Assembly: GCA_946885845.1 (NCBI GenBank) | Contig: CAMPHJ010000001.1 | Coordinates: forward strand, 1-64,000 | Origin: an uncultured Sphingobium sp. | GTDB taxonomy: Bacteria > Pseudomonadota > Alphaproteobacteria > Sphingomonadales > Sphingomonadaceae | Direction: 5' to 3' | DNA: 64,000 bases | Shown: positions 37,632-45,729 of the stretch, piece by piece | How positions within the stretch are numbered: the first letter of the stretch is position 1 | How the letters are laid out: each line of letters begins with the position of its first letter | The notes under the pieces: generated by a model | What the model was told of the DNA's origin: nothing | Seen by the model: the letters and a program-made list of their open reading frames with translations, nothing else | Databases searched by the model: none | Translations under genes and position numbers: made by a program

Positions 37632-37838
37632 AAAGCGACATCCGCCTAGCCGCTGTGCCGAAGCACGTCAACGCCGGTCAAGGTGCAAGGCAATACATGG
37701 AACCCAAAGAAAACAAATAGGGATTTTTTTCCAACAGGCTAGGGCTGGATGGGAACGAAGCCGATTCTCCAAAGGAACGAACATCCGCCCGGCAGGTTTG
37801 GATGTCTCAATAAGATATATGATTTTTACGGGGGCATT

Positions 37839-39803
37839 ATGAGCACGGCGGCGCCGGACATCTCTGGAAACCGCTTTGAATTGCTCGTCCAGAGCGTGAC
37901 CGATTATGCGATCTATATGCTCGACCCCTCCGGGGCTATCGTCAGCTGGAATGCGGGTGCGCGCAGATTCAAGAGGTATGAAGCTGACGAGATTATCGGG
38001 CAGCATTTTTCCGCATTCTATACAGCCGAAGACCGGGCGGCAGGCGTTCCAGCCCGAGCGCTCGCAACTGCGGAGCGGGAAGGCCGGTTTGAGGCTGAAG
38101 GGTGGCGCGTGCGCAAGGATGGCACCCACTTCTGGGCCAACGTCGTCATCGACCCCATCCGTAACCCAACCGGTACGATCATTGGGTTTGCCAAGGTTAC
38201 TCGTGACCTCACCGAACGGCGCACCACGGAAGCGGCACTGAAGGAAAGCGAGGAACGGTTCCGGCTGCTGGTGCAGAGCGTTACCGACTATGCAATTTAT
38301 ATGCTGGACCCGGTCGGCACGATCACCAGCTGGAACGCCGGGGCTCAGCGGTTCAAAGGATATACAGCCGACGAGATTCTGGGCCAGAATTTTTCGCGCT
38401 TTTACTCGGACGAGGACCGGTTGGCGGGTGTGCCGACACGCGCGCTGGAGACTTCGGCGCGCGAAGGCCGGTTCGAGGCAGAAGGCTGGCGCATCCGCAA
38501 GGATGGCTCCCGATTTTGGGCCAATGTCGTCATTGATCCGGTCCGCAACCCCATGGGGAAATTGATCGGCTTTGCGAAGGTGACCCGCGATCTTACCGAA
38601 CGGCGCGAAACACAGATGGCACTGGAACAGGCGCGTGAGGCCATTTTCCAGTCTCAGAAAATGGATGCCATCGGCAAATTGACCGGAGGCGTGGCTCACG
38701 ACTTCAATAATCTGCTTGCTGTAATCGTGGGTAGTCTGGACCTGGCAAGGCAGCGGCTAGCGATCGGCGCGGACATTTCGCGTTATATCGAGAATGCGAT
38801 CATCGCTGCTGAACGTGGCGCTACTTTGACCCAGCGTATGCTGGCCTTCGCTCGCAAGCAGGAATTGCGGCTGGAGAGCGTGGATTGTGTGAACCTCGTA
38901 CGGAATATGGCTGGTCTTCTGGACTCGACGCTTGGGTCGACCGTATCCATTGAGACGCGCTTTCCGATTTCGCTTAGCTGCGCTCACGCCGATCCGGGCC
39001 AACTGGAACTGGCGCTGCTCAACCTGGCGGTAAACGCACGCGATGCCATGCCGGACGGCGGCCGACTTATCATAGAAGGCGTCGAACTGGATCTGCATGC
39101 CCACCAGCACCCCGATCTGGCATCGGGCAGATATGTCCGATTGTCGGTGATTGACGAAGGCGAGGGCATGGATGAAGCGACCCTCAACCAAGCGCGCGAA
39201 CCTTTTTTCACGACCAAGGGGATTGGAAAAGGCACAGGCCTCGGTTTGTCGATGGTTCACGGCTTCGCGGAACAGTGCGGGGGTTCGTTGACGATCTCCA
39301 GCGGTCTTGGACAGGGAACAAATGTATCCCTGTGGTTGCCCGTCGCTTCGTCCGAAAACTCATTAACGGAAGCTGCCCCCGAAACGCTTGACGCTGTCGT
39401 CGGCCAGGATGACCAGCCGCTCGTCATCCTGGCGGTGGATGATGACGAACTGGTCCTAACCAACACCGCTGGCATGCTGGAGGAACTGGGCCACACCGTA
39501 TTTCAAGCAGTGTCAGGAGCTGACGCGCTCCGTATACTGGATCAGGGCCATATTGACATGGTCATCACCGACCACGCCATGCCGAACATGACAGGGGCCC
39601 AATTGGCCGATGTCCTGGAGGAAATCCGTCCGGGTTTGCCAATTGTCATCATCACCGGTTTTGCAGAATTACCACCCCAGGCAACGAGGCGGCTGAGGCT
39701 GGACAAGCCATTCAAGCAAGCCGAATTGGCACGAATGGTGTCCGTTGCACGGCAAGGATATGCTGCCGCTCGCTTTTCTGAATTGCCCGACGTGCAGAAC
39801 TAG
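37839..39803 (+). CDS. Hybrid sensor histidine kinase with two near-identical PAS-PAC domains
   Basis: 654 residues, no membrane segment. PAS-PAC 1 spans about 12-128 and PAS-PAC 2 about 140-256; they are a tandem duplication (shared LLVQSVTDYAIYMLDP, EGRFEAEGWR and FAKVTRDLTERR). The kinase phosphoacceptor is His287 in GGVAHDFNNLLAV, the ATPase boxes are at NLAVNARDAM and GTGLGLSMVHG, and a C-terminal receiver (about 527-640) has Asp578 in VITDHAMPNMTG. The PAS LOV motif GxNCRFLQ is absent, so it is probably not a flavin light sensor of that class. GGGGG precedes the ATG at 37839. Signal and output unknown. Confidence 0.92.
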   Translation: MSTAAPDISGNRFELLVQSVTDYAIYMLDPSGAIVSWNAGARRFKRYEADEIIGQHFSAFYTAEDRAAGVPARALATAEREGRFEAEGWRVRKDGTHFWANVVIDPIRNPTGTIIGFAKVTRDLTERRTTEAALKESEERFRLLVQSVTDYAIYMLDPVGTITSWNAGAQRFKGYTADEILGQNFSRFYSDEDRLAGVPTRALETSAREGRFEAEGWRIRKDGSRFWANVVIDPVRNPMGKLIGFAKVTRDLTERRETQMALEQAREAIFQSQKMDAIGKLTGGVAHDFNNLLAVIVGSLDLARQRLAIGADISRYIENAIIAAERGATLTQRMLAFARKQELRLESVDCVNLVRNMAGLLDSTLGSTVSIETRFPISLSCAHADPGQLELALLNLAVNARDAMPDGGRLIIEGVELDLHAHQHPDLASGRYVRLSVIDEGEGMDEATLNQAREPFFTTKGIGKGTGLGLSMVHGFAEQCGGSLTISSGLGQGTNVSLWLPVASSENSLTEAAPETLDAVVGQDDQPLVILAVDDDELVLTNTAGMLEELGHTVFQAVSGADALRILDQGHIDMVITDHAMPNMTGAQLADVLEEIRPGLPIVIITGFAELPPQATRRLRLDKPFKQAELARMVSVARQGYAAARFSELPDVQN

Positions 39804-39956
39804 GTCCGATCACAAAAAACCGCCTCATTTCCCGATTTGGCACGATCGACCGAAGCTAGTCCCCGCGTCAGCGATCCACCCTGCAAAAAACCTGCTACAT
39901 TTCATCTGTTGGGTCAGTACGTCGCTTGCCAGCCTCGTGGAGTTGGTTGAAGGTAG

Positions 39957-40916
39957 ATGAGTATAAAGTCGCTCTCCGACTTCGGCATATGGAACCACAT
40001 GACTGCATCCCCTCTGCCCTGCCCTAGTTCACATTTCTACACGTCCCTTAGGACCAGGCTACATTATGTCGATTGGGGCAATCGGTCCGCACCGACGATC
40101 ATCCTCCTGCATGGGGCACTGGATCACGCGCGTAGCTGGGACTGGACCGCAAGCGTTTTGGCGCGGGACTATCATGTCATCGCTCCCGATCTGCGAGGGC
40201 ACGGCGACAGCGCTTGGTCGAGGCAGGGTTCTTATTTGACCGCAGACTTCGTCTATGACCTGGCACAATTGGTGGACCAGATCGGTCGCGACAAGGTGAC
40301 GCTGGTCGGTCATTCGTTGGGCGGAGCGGTCGTCCTGCGCTATGCCGGGTTGTTTCCCGGCCGCGTTGAGCGGGTGGTGGCCATCGAAGGCCTGGGACTG
40401 TCGCCCGACCGGCTGAAAGAAAAAGCCGCCCTTTCCGCGCCGGATCAGTGGGGCGAGTGGATCGCGAAGCGGCAGATCAGCGCTCGACGCCTACCCCGAC
40501 ACTATGCCACGATCGAGGCGGCGGTAGGGCGGATGCGGGAGCGGAATGATCATTTGTCTGCTGAACGGGCGCTGCATTTGACTTCGCATGGCGTGAACCG
40601 CAACGAAGATGGCAGCTACGGCTGGAAGTTCGATCCTGATTTGCGGATTCAGCCGCCGGAAAATGCGTCGGAGGTAGAGCTTCCGCAATTCTGGGCGCGG
40701 ATTACCTGCCCTGTTCTTTTATGTTTGGGACTCGACAGTTGGGCGTCGAACCCGGTGGAGGATGGGAGGATCGATCATTTCAAGGATGCCAGGCTGGTGG
40801 AGTTCGCAGATGCCGGGCATTGGTTGCATCATGATCAGTTTGACAGGTTTATTTCGGAGCTAGGAAACTTCCTAAACTATGAAGGCTCCACACAAATCGC
40901 GCAGCCTTTGCGATAG
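39957..40916 (+). CDS. Alpha/beta hydrolase
   Basis: 319 residues. The oxyanion/nucleophile pattern is clear: LLHGALDHARSWDW, DLRGHGDSAW, and the nucleophile Ser in LVGHSLGGAVVL, with the catalytic His in DAGHWLHHDQF. Family members include esterases, haloalkane dehalogenases and C-C hydrolases; the substrate is unknown. GAAGG precedes the ATG at 39957. An internal ATG at 39999 would also leave the hydrolase domain intact. Last gene before the IS remnant. Confidence 0.85.
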   Translation: MSIKSLSDFGIWNHMTASPLPCPSSHFYTSLRTRLHYVDWGNRSAPTIILLHGALDHARSWDWTASVLARDYHVIAPDLRGHGDSAWSRQGSYLTADFVYDLAQLVDQIGRDKVTLVGHSLGGAVVLRYAGLFPGRVERVVAIEGLGLSPDRLKEKAALSAPDQWGEWIAKRQISARRLPRHYATIEAAVGRMRERNDHLSAERALHLTSHGVNRNEDGSYGWKFDPDLRIQPPENASEVELPQFWARITCPVLLCLGLDSWASNPVEDGRIDHFKDARLVEFADAGHWLHHDQFDRFISELGNFLNYEGSTQIAQPLR

Positions 40917-40929
40917 ACGCAGGTAATCG

Positions 40930-41232
40930 CGATCGATGTAACGCTGTTACTCGGCTGGTGAACAACTGCCGCTATTTACCTTCCACGCTCTGATACCCAG
41001 AAAATCGACGATCTTCCATGTGGGTATCAAGGGGGTCTCGGACGCCCGAAGCCGATGGGTAGCCCGAGCGCATCGACCAGTGCATGAATCCTGGTTGTCA
41101 GGCCGCCGCGCCGCGCGAGCGACCCAAGCAACGGGATCGACCATCTTTTTTGGGCGTTGGCAGCCTGCGGGTGGACGCGGATCGACGAAGAGTCGATCAT
41201 CTGGACGTCACCTTGGCAAGCTGCTGACACAG
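40930..41232 (-). pseudogene. IS5-family transposase remnant
   Basis: The minus strand from 41232 reads QMIDSSSIRVHPQAAN and, after frame changes, GGLTTRIHALVDALGLPI, the catalytic-core region of IS5-type DDE transposases (DSSSIRVH, GLTTKIHALVD). Reading frame is interrupted at an A-run and again in the CGCGCGGCGCGG stretch; the N- and C-terminal parts are missing. About 300 bp survive, directly abutting the stop of the following GH3 gene. The A-run may represent the programmed frameshift site of some IS5 groups, but the element is clearly incomplete. Confidence 0.8.
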
Positions 41233-41233
41233 A

Positions 41234-43492
41234 TCATGAAACCTCGAATTCTTCGGCAAGGCCGGCAGCTTCGGCGGAAGGCGCGACCCACAGCTTGAAC
41301 TTTCCGGTTTCGACGACGGACTTCAGATCTACACCAAGGAAGGCGAGATCAGCCGCAGCCAGATCAAATGTGACCTGCTGTGATCGTTTCGGCGGCAGAT
41401 CGACATGCTTATATGCCTTCAACTGCCGGACAGGTTGTGTGACGCTCGCAACGACGTCCTGGACATATAGCTGCACCAGTTCCTTCGCAGCGTATTTCCC
41501 CTCATTCTTGATCGTCACCGTCACGCGCAAGCTGCCGTCCTTCGGGATTTGCTTGGAGGACAAGACAAGATCGGCATAGCTGATTTCCCCGTAGGTCAGG
41601 CCATGGCCAAACGGGAAGCGAGCGTCATATTTAGATGTGATATATCGCGCGCTGGCCGGGCGCCCCGGCCGACGATGCGCGTAATAATAAGGCACCTGTC
41701 CTGCTGAAATCGGGAAGCTGACTGGAAGGCGCCCCGAAGGCCCTTTCGCGCCGAACAGGATGTCGGCGACGGCATTGCCCATTTCCGAACCCAGGAACCA
41801 GGTGACGAGGATCGCCGGTGCATCAAGGATCGCGCCTTCCAGCGCGAGTGCGCGGCCGTTTCGCAAAGCGACGATCATCGGCTTTCCGACCGCGGCTACC
41901 GCCTCTGCCAGGGCCTGTTGCGGGGCGGGGACCACGACCAGGTCCCGCGAGGCCGCCTCGCCCGACATCGCTTCGCGTTCGCCCACGGCAAGGATAACGA
42001 TATCCGCTGCTCGCGCGGCTGCCACGGCTGCATCGATGCCGCCGTCGATCGGCGCTGTAATCTCGCTACCTTTGACCACGCTGATCAGCGAAGCGTCGCT
42101 AACCGCCGATCGCATGCCGCTGGCAAGATCGACCGCTTCCTTGTTGTCGGCGAACAGCGTCCAAGGTCCGTGCAGATTGCTGGGACCTTCCGCAAAGGGA
42201 CCGATGATGGCGATGCGTTTGCCCTCACGCGGCAAAGGCAAAAGGTTGCCGTCATTCTTCAGCATGACGATGGAGCGTTGGGCCGCCTCGCGTGCGAGCG
42301 AGAGCGCGGGCTTGGTGCGCATGCGCGCCTTTTGCCGCTTCAGGTCCATGCGGCGGAAAGGATCCTCAAACAGACCGAGCCTTTCCTTGAGCGCGAGGAC
42401 GCGGCCGACCGCCTCATCCACCCGTTCCATCGGTACTTCGCCCGCCTGCACCAGCGAAGGCAGATGGTCGCGGTAGATGCCGCTGGCCATGCTCATGTCG
42501 AGCCCTGCCATGATTGCGATCCGCGCAGCGTCGCGGGCGTCGGCCGCAAGGCCGCGCGCGACGATTTCAACATCGCCATTATAGTCGCCGACGACCAGCC
42601 CGTCGAAGCCCATCTCGCCGCGCAATATGTCGGTCAGGAACTCACGCCCGCCATGGACGGGACGGCCTGCAATATCCTCGAACGCGGCCATGACGGTGGC
42701 GCAACCTGCATCCACGGCGGCCTGGAACGGTGGCAGATAAACCTCGCGCAGAGTGCGTTCGGAAATGTCCGCCGTGTTATAGTCCAGCCCGCTTTCCGCG
42801 GCCCCATAGGCCACGAAATGCTTCATGCAGGCGGCGACCGAAGCGTCATCGGCAAGAGACCGGCCCTGGAATCCGCGTGTCCGCGCACGAGCCATGTCGC
42901 TTGACAGCAGCACATCCTCGCCCGCGCCCTCGACCGTTCGACCCCAGCGCGCGTCCCGGCCTATGTCCACCATCGGCGCGAAGACCCAGTCGAAACCGGT
43001 TGCCGCCATTTCCTCCGCCGCCGCACGGGCGGTGCGTTCGGCGAGGTCCGGGTCGAAGCTTGCTGCTTCCCCAAGCGGCACCGGGAAAACCGTGCGATAA
43101 CCGTGGATCACGTCGCCCGCGAAGATCATGGGAATGCCAAGGCGGCCCTTCACGGCGGCTGTCTGAAGCTTGCGATGCGCCTCGACCCCAAAGCCGTTGA
43201 ACACGCCGCCCAGCCGCCCGGCCTGTGCATCGCCCGTCAAATTCTCGATGTTGCGCAGGACCGCTTCCGGATTGATCTTGGCGGCTGCCGCCGAAGTCCA
43301 TGGCGTGGGCATGAGCGTCAGCTGCCCCGCTTTTTCTTCGATTGTCATCTGAGCGATCAGCGACTGGACCCGGCTGGAAAGCGGACGGCTGACAGCGGCC
43401 ATCGCAGCTGGGATACCCGAAGCCTGCCATGCGAAAAGGCAGGCGGAGCTGATCAGGACAGACCGGCGGCTGACATTGGGATGGCGCAACAT
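41234..43492 (-). CDS. bglX: Glycoside hydrolase family 3 (beta-glucosidase/beta-xylosidase, BglX-like)
   Basis: 752 residues. Twin-arginine signal SRRSVLISSACLFAWQASG, then the GH3 TIM-barrel domain (DVIHGYRTVFPVPLGEAASFD, KHFVAYGAAESGLDYN) with the nucleophile aspartate region FDGLVVGDYNGDVE, the alpha/beta sandwich (KNDGNLLPLPREGKRIAIIGPFA) and a C-terminal fibronectin III-like domain (VTIKNEGKYAAKELVQLYV). Releases terminal beta-glucose or beta-xylose from oligosaccharides, here probably in the periplasm. Second gene after the ThuA gene, 46 bp between. Located directly against the IS remnant. Confidence 0.92.
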   Translation of the reverse strand: MLRHPNVSRRSVLISSACLFAWQASGIPAAMAAVSRPLSSRVQSLIAQMTIEEKAGQLTLMPTPWTSAAAAKINPEAVLRNIENLTGDAQAGRLGGVFNGFGVEAHRKLQTAAVKGRLGIPMIFAGDVIHGYRTVFPVPLGEAASFDPDLAERTARAAAEEMAATGFDWVFAPMVDIGRDARWGRTVEGAGEDVLLSSDMARARTRGFQGRSLADDASVAACMKHFVAYGAAESGLDYNTADISERTLREVYLPPFQAAVDAGCATVMAAFEDIAGRPVHGGREFLTDILRGEMGFDGLVVGDYNGDVEIVARGLAADARDAARIAIMAGLDMSMASGIYRDHLPSLVQAGEVPMERVDEAVGRVLALKERLGLFEDPFRRMDLKRQKARMRTKPALSLAREAAQRSIVMLKNDGNLLPLPREGKRIAIIGPFAEGPSNLHGPWTLFADNKEAVDLASGMRSAVSDASLISVVKGSEITAPIDGGIDAAVAAARAADIVILAVGEREAMSGEAASRDLVVVPAPQQALAEAVAAVGKPMIVALRNGRALALEGAILDAPAILVTWFLGSEMGNAVADILFGAKGPSGRLPVSFPISAGQVPYYYAHRRPGRPASARYITSKYDARFPFGHGLTYGEISYADLVLSSKQIPKDGSLRVTVTIKNEGKYAAKELVQLYVQDVVASVTQPVRQLKAYKHVDLPPKRSQQVTFDLAAADLAFLGVDLKSVVETGKFKLWVAPSAEAAGLAEEFEVS

Positions 43493-43538
43493 TTTCAGGC
43501 AACTCCAGTAAAAAGAGAGGAGGTCTTCGGACCGCTGA

Positions 43539-44477
43539 TTATGAGGTTATTTCTTTGCCGTTGGCGCAACCCGGCCCTTGTAGCCCGGCGGCCCAGCTGA
43601 TCGCTCCAGCGATCATTTCACGATGCTGCGGTTCCTGATATGTGGAGGCCGCGTGTCCCAGCGCGGAATAGAATGCGCGTCCATCCTTCACGCAATGCGT
43701 CCAAACCATCGGATGATCGGCACCCATGCGGATGTTCTTCGGCTTGGTGAATGGTAGCAGTTTTTCTTCGGGACGGTAAGTCCCCTCATCGATCGTCACG
43801 AGAATGCGGTAGCCCTTGTCGCGAGGGTTCGTCGCGAAGGAATACCATTCGTCGGTCCGGCGCCATGTCGGGCCCAGATGACGGGTAGCGGGATGGCTCC
43901 GATCCTCGACATTGAGCGTAGCCATCTGGAACTGCGGGTCCATGATATGACCGATGAACTGGGCCCCGATCAACTCATCGACATACCAGCGCCAGGCATA
44001 TTGCGGATCGCCGCCGGCACCGTGCAGCCCGACAAAGCCACCGCCCTTCTCCATCCAATTGCGGAACGCATCACGTTGCTCCGACGTCAGGACGTCGCCG
44101 CTCACGCTGTTCCATATTACAGCCTTGAAGCGGGCAAGCTGGTCCGGGTTGAATATGGCGGCATTCTCGGTCGTGTAGCTGCCCCAGCCATGCTGACGGG
44201 CAATCTCCTCCAGCGCACGGTTCGCGGCAACGATCTGCGCGTCGTCGCGAAATCCATTGGTCTTGGAAAAAATGAGAATAGCAGGGTCGGCAAGCTTAGC
44301 GGAGATTTGCGGCGGCGTCTTGTCATAGCTGGTGCCAATGCCCAGGACCAGCCGACCAAAATTACCCGGCCCTACGGCGGCCATGAACATCAATGACAGG
44401 CCCACCAGAACGAGCACCAAAATCGCGGCGAGCACGCCAAGGACCCGGAACACCTTCCGCTTCGCGATCGCCTTCAT
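43539..44477 (-). CDS. ThuA-domain protein with N-terminal membrane anchor
   Basis: 312 residues. One helix (VLGVLAAILVLVLVGLSLMFMAAVG) near the N-terminus, then a ThuA-like class I glutamine-amidotransferase-fold domain: ILIFSKTNGFRDD, GGGFVGLHGAGGDPQY, EWYSFATNPR, and MVWTHCVKDGRAFYSALGHAA. The cysteine in WTHCVKDGRAFYSALGH is not in the usual nucleophile position, as in other ThuA proteins, whose catalysis is still unsettled. GAGGTGAGG precedes the ATG at 44477. Operon with the GH3 gene; the domain probably faces the periplasm. Confidence 0.85.
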   Translation of the reverse strand: MKAIAKRKVFRVLGVLAAILVLVLVGLSLMFMAAVGPGNFGRLVLGIGTSYDKTPPQISAKLADPAILIFSKTNGFRDDAQIVAANRALEEIARQHGWGSYTTENAAIFNPDQLARFKAVIWNSVSGDVLTSEQRDAFRNWMEKGGGFVGLHGAGGDPQYAWRWYVDELIGAQFIGHIMDPQFQMATLNVEDRSHPATRHLGPTWRRTDEWYSFATNPRDKGYRILVTIDEGTYRPEEKLLPFTKPKNIRMGADHPMVWTHCVKDGRAFYSALGHAASTYQEPQHREMIAGAISWAAGLQGPGCANGKEITS

Positions 44478-44538
44478 CACCTCACCTCTATTCAACATTG
44501 TTCAGCAACGGGCAAGGCATAGCGCTTTATCACGGGAG

Positions 44539-44563
44539 AAGTAAACAGGCTCGTTGCATTAAA
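44539..44563. promoter_or_regulatory. Conserved promoter-proximal block, copy 1
   Basis: AAACRGGYTCGTTRCATTA (here with A, C, G at the variable sites) is shared with 49757-49781. It lies about 60 bp before the ThuA start and about 48 bp before the divergent small secreted-protein gene. The minus strand shows TTTAAT as a possible -10 next to it. Confidence 0.6.
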
Positions 44564-44610
44564 CCAACATCCTGCTAGATAGTTTGCCACTCATTGATGG
44601 AGAGAGGAAA

Positions 44611-44895
44611 ATGAAGAAATTGATCTTGGCCGCCGCGGTGTTCGCGATGGCGCCCCTGCCCGCTTTTGCTCAGGCAGCTTATTCAAGCTCGACGACGGAA
44701 ATTGGCGCCCTGCTTGACGATCCGGCTGCAAAGGCTGTTTTGGAAAAGCACGTCCCCGGCATGACCACGAATGATCAGGTCGATATGGCTCGTTCGATGA
44801 CGCTGAAGGATATTCAGCAATATTCGCCGGATCAGATCACGGACAAGGTACTTGCCGATGTCGACGCAGACCTCGCCAAACTGAAGGCCAAGTAA
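44611..44895 (+). CDS. Small exported helical protein
   Basis: 94 residues with a signal peptide (LILAAAVFAMAPLPAFAQA). The mature 70 residues contain TEIGALLDDPAAKAVLEKHV, TTNDQVDMARSMTLKDIQQY and ITDKVLADVDADLAKL, a small helical, acidic unit. I have the impression that similar proteins occur beside carbohydrate-active gene clusters in sphingomonads, but no function is known. GAGAGGAAA precedes the ATG at 44611. Divergent from the ThuA-GH3 pair, sharing its regulatory region. Confidence 0.75.
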   Translation: MKKLILAAAVFAMAPLPAFAQAAYSSSTTEIGALLDDPAAKAVLEKHVPGMTTNDQVDMARSMTLKDIQQYSPDQITDKVLADVDADLAKLKAK

Positions 44896-44906
44896 GCCTC
44901 ACGCGG

Positions 44907-44934
44907 CTGGCCGGCTGTCATATGCTCCGGCCAG
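44907..44934. terminator. Bidirectional hairpin between convergent genes
   Basis: CTGGCCGG and CCGGCCAG form an 8-bp stem around 12 nt, between the ends of the small exported protein and the TetR gene. There is no long T-run. Confidence 0.45.
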
Positions 44935-44956
44935 TCGTGTCAGGCAGGCGAATATT

Positions 44957-45640
44957 TTACCAACTGTCCCTACCACGCAACAGCACGTCCACCGCCTGAG
45001 ACGCAAATTCCGCCGCTTCTTCAGTGCTGATCTCGCGCACTGTTTCCTCGGTCCTGCGCCACCCCTGGATCATGCTCAACAACTGCAACGCTACGCGCCT
45101 AGGTTCCTTAGGAGGCACAGCATCATCCTGAGTCCCTCTGATGATTTCGTTCGTGAGGAAGCCGAGTTCGTAATTGTAGCCGAGATTGTAAAAAGTTTCA
45201 GCAATCTCAGGGAAGCGATGGGCCGTCGTCAAGATCAGCCGATCAAATTGCCGAACTTCAGGGTTGGCAAGCATGTGGACAAAGGTCTGGGCGTGCCGCT
45301 TCAGGCTTTCGGGAAATGTTTCCGGCACCTCACTGTTCCGGGCGCTTGCTTCGTTGGACCAGGTGCGGACGCGATCTTCCACTACAGACTTTATCAACGC
45401 TTCCTTGGTCGAATGACGGATGTACAATGTTCGTTTGGAAACCCCGGCCGCCTGCGCCACCGCTTCCATCGAGGTTGCTTCATAGCCGAGCGACAGGAAC
45501 AATTCCTTCGCCGCTGACAGAATAGCTTCCTCGATCTCGCCCGCTTTCTTGGTTGGCGGCCGCCCCATGCGCCTAACCCGCGTGGCTTGAGGTTTAAGCT
45601 TTGCGTCAACCGGCGAACCGCGCTTCTTGGATTCCTTCAC
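44957..45640 (-). CDS. TetR-family regulator, paralogue of the one at 59.9 kb
   Basis: 227 residues with a basic N-terminal tail (PQATRVRRMGRPPTKK) and the TetR helix-turn-helix MEAVAQAAGVSKRTLYIRHSTKEAL. The C-terminal domain shares HRFPEIAETFYNLGYNYELGFL and the ending VDVLLRGRDSW with the TetR at 59.9 kb (HRFPDLAPLMHDLGYLNAVRLL, VDLMLLARDRW), so the two are paralogues. The repeated promoter block upstream of the two GH operons is a candidate target, though no copy is evident before the gene itself. Confidence 0.88.
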   Translation of the reverse strand: MKESKKRGSPVDAKLKPQATRVRRMGRPPTKKAGEIEEAILSAAKELFLSLGYEATSMEAVAQAAGVSKRTLYIRHSTKEALIKSVVEDRVRTWSNEASARNSEVPETFPESLKRHAQTFVHMLANPEVRQFDRLILTTAHRFPEIAETFYNLGYNYELGFLTNEIIRGTQDDAVPPKEPRRVALQLLSMIQGWRRTEETVREISTEEAAEFASQAVDVLLRGRDSW

Positions 45641-45729
45641 CCAAATGTCCCGTCTTCGTTAGGCAGTCTCACTTATGAAGTTATCGCCTGCACCACAAGA
45701 CGCCCACAGGAGCGAATTTAGGCGCCTGT

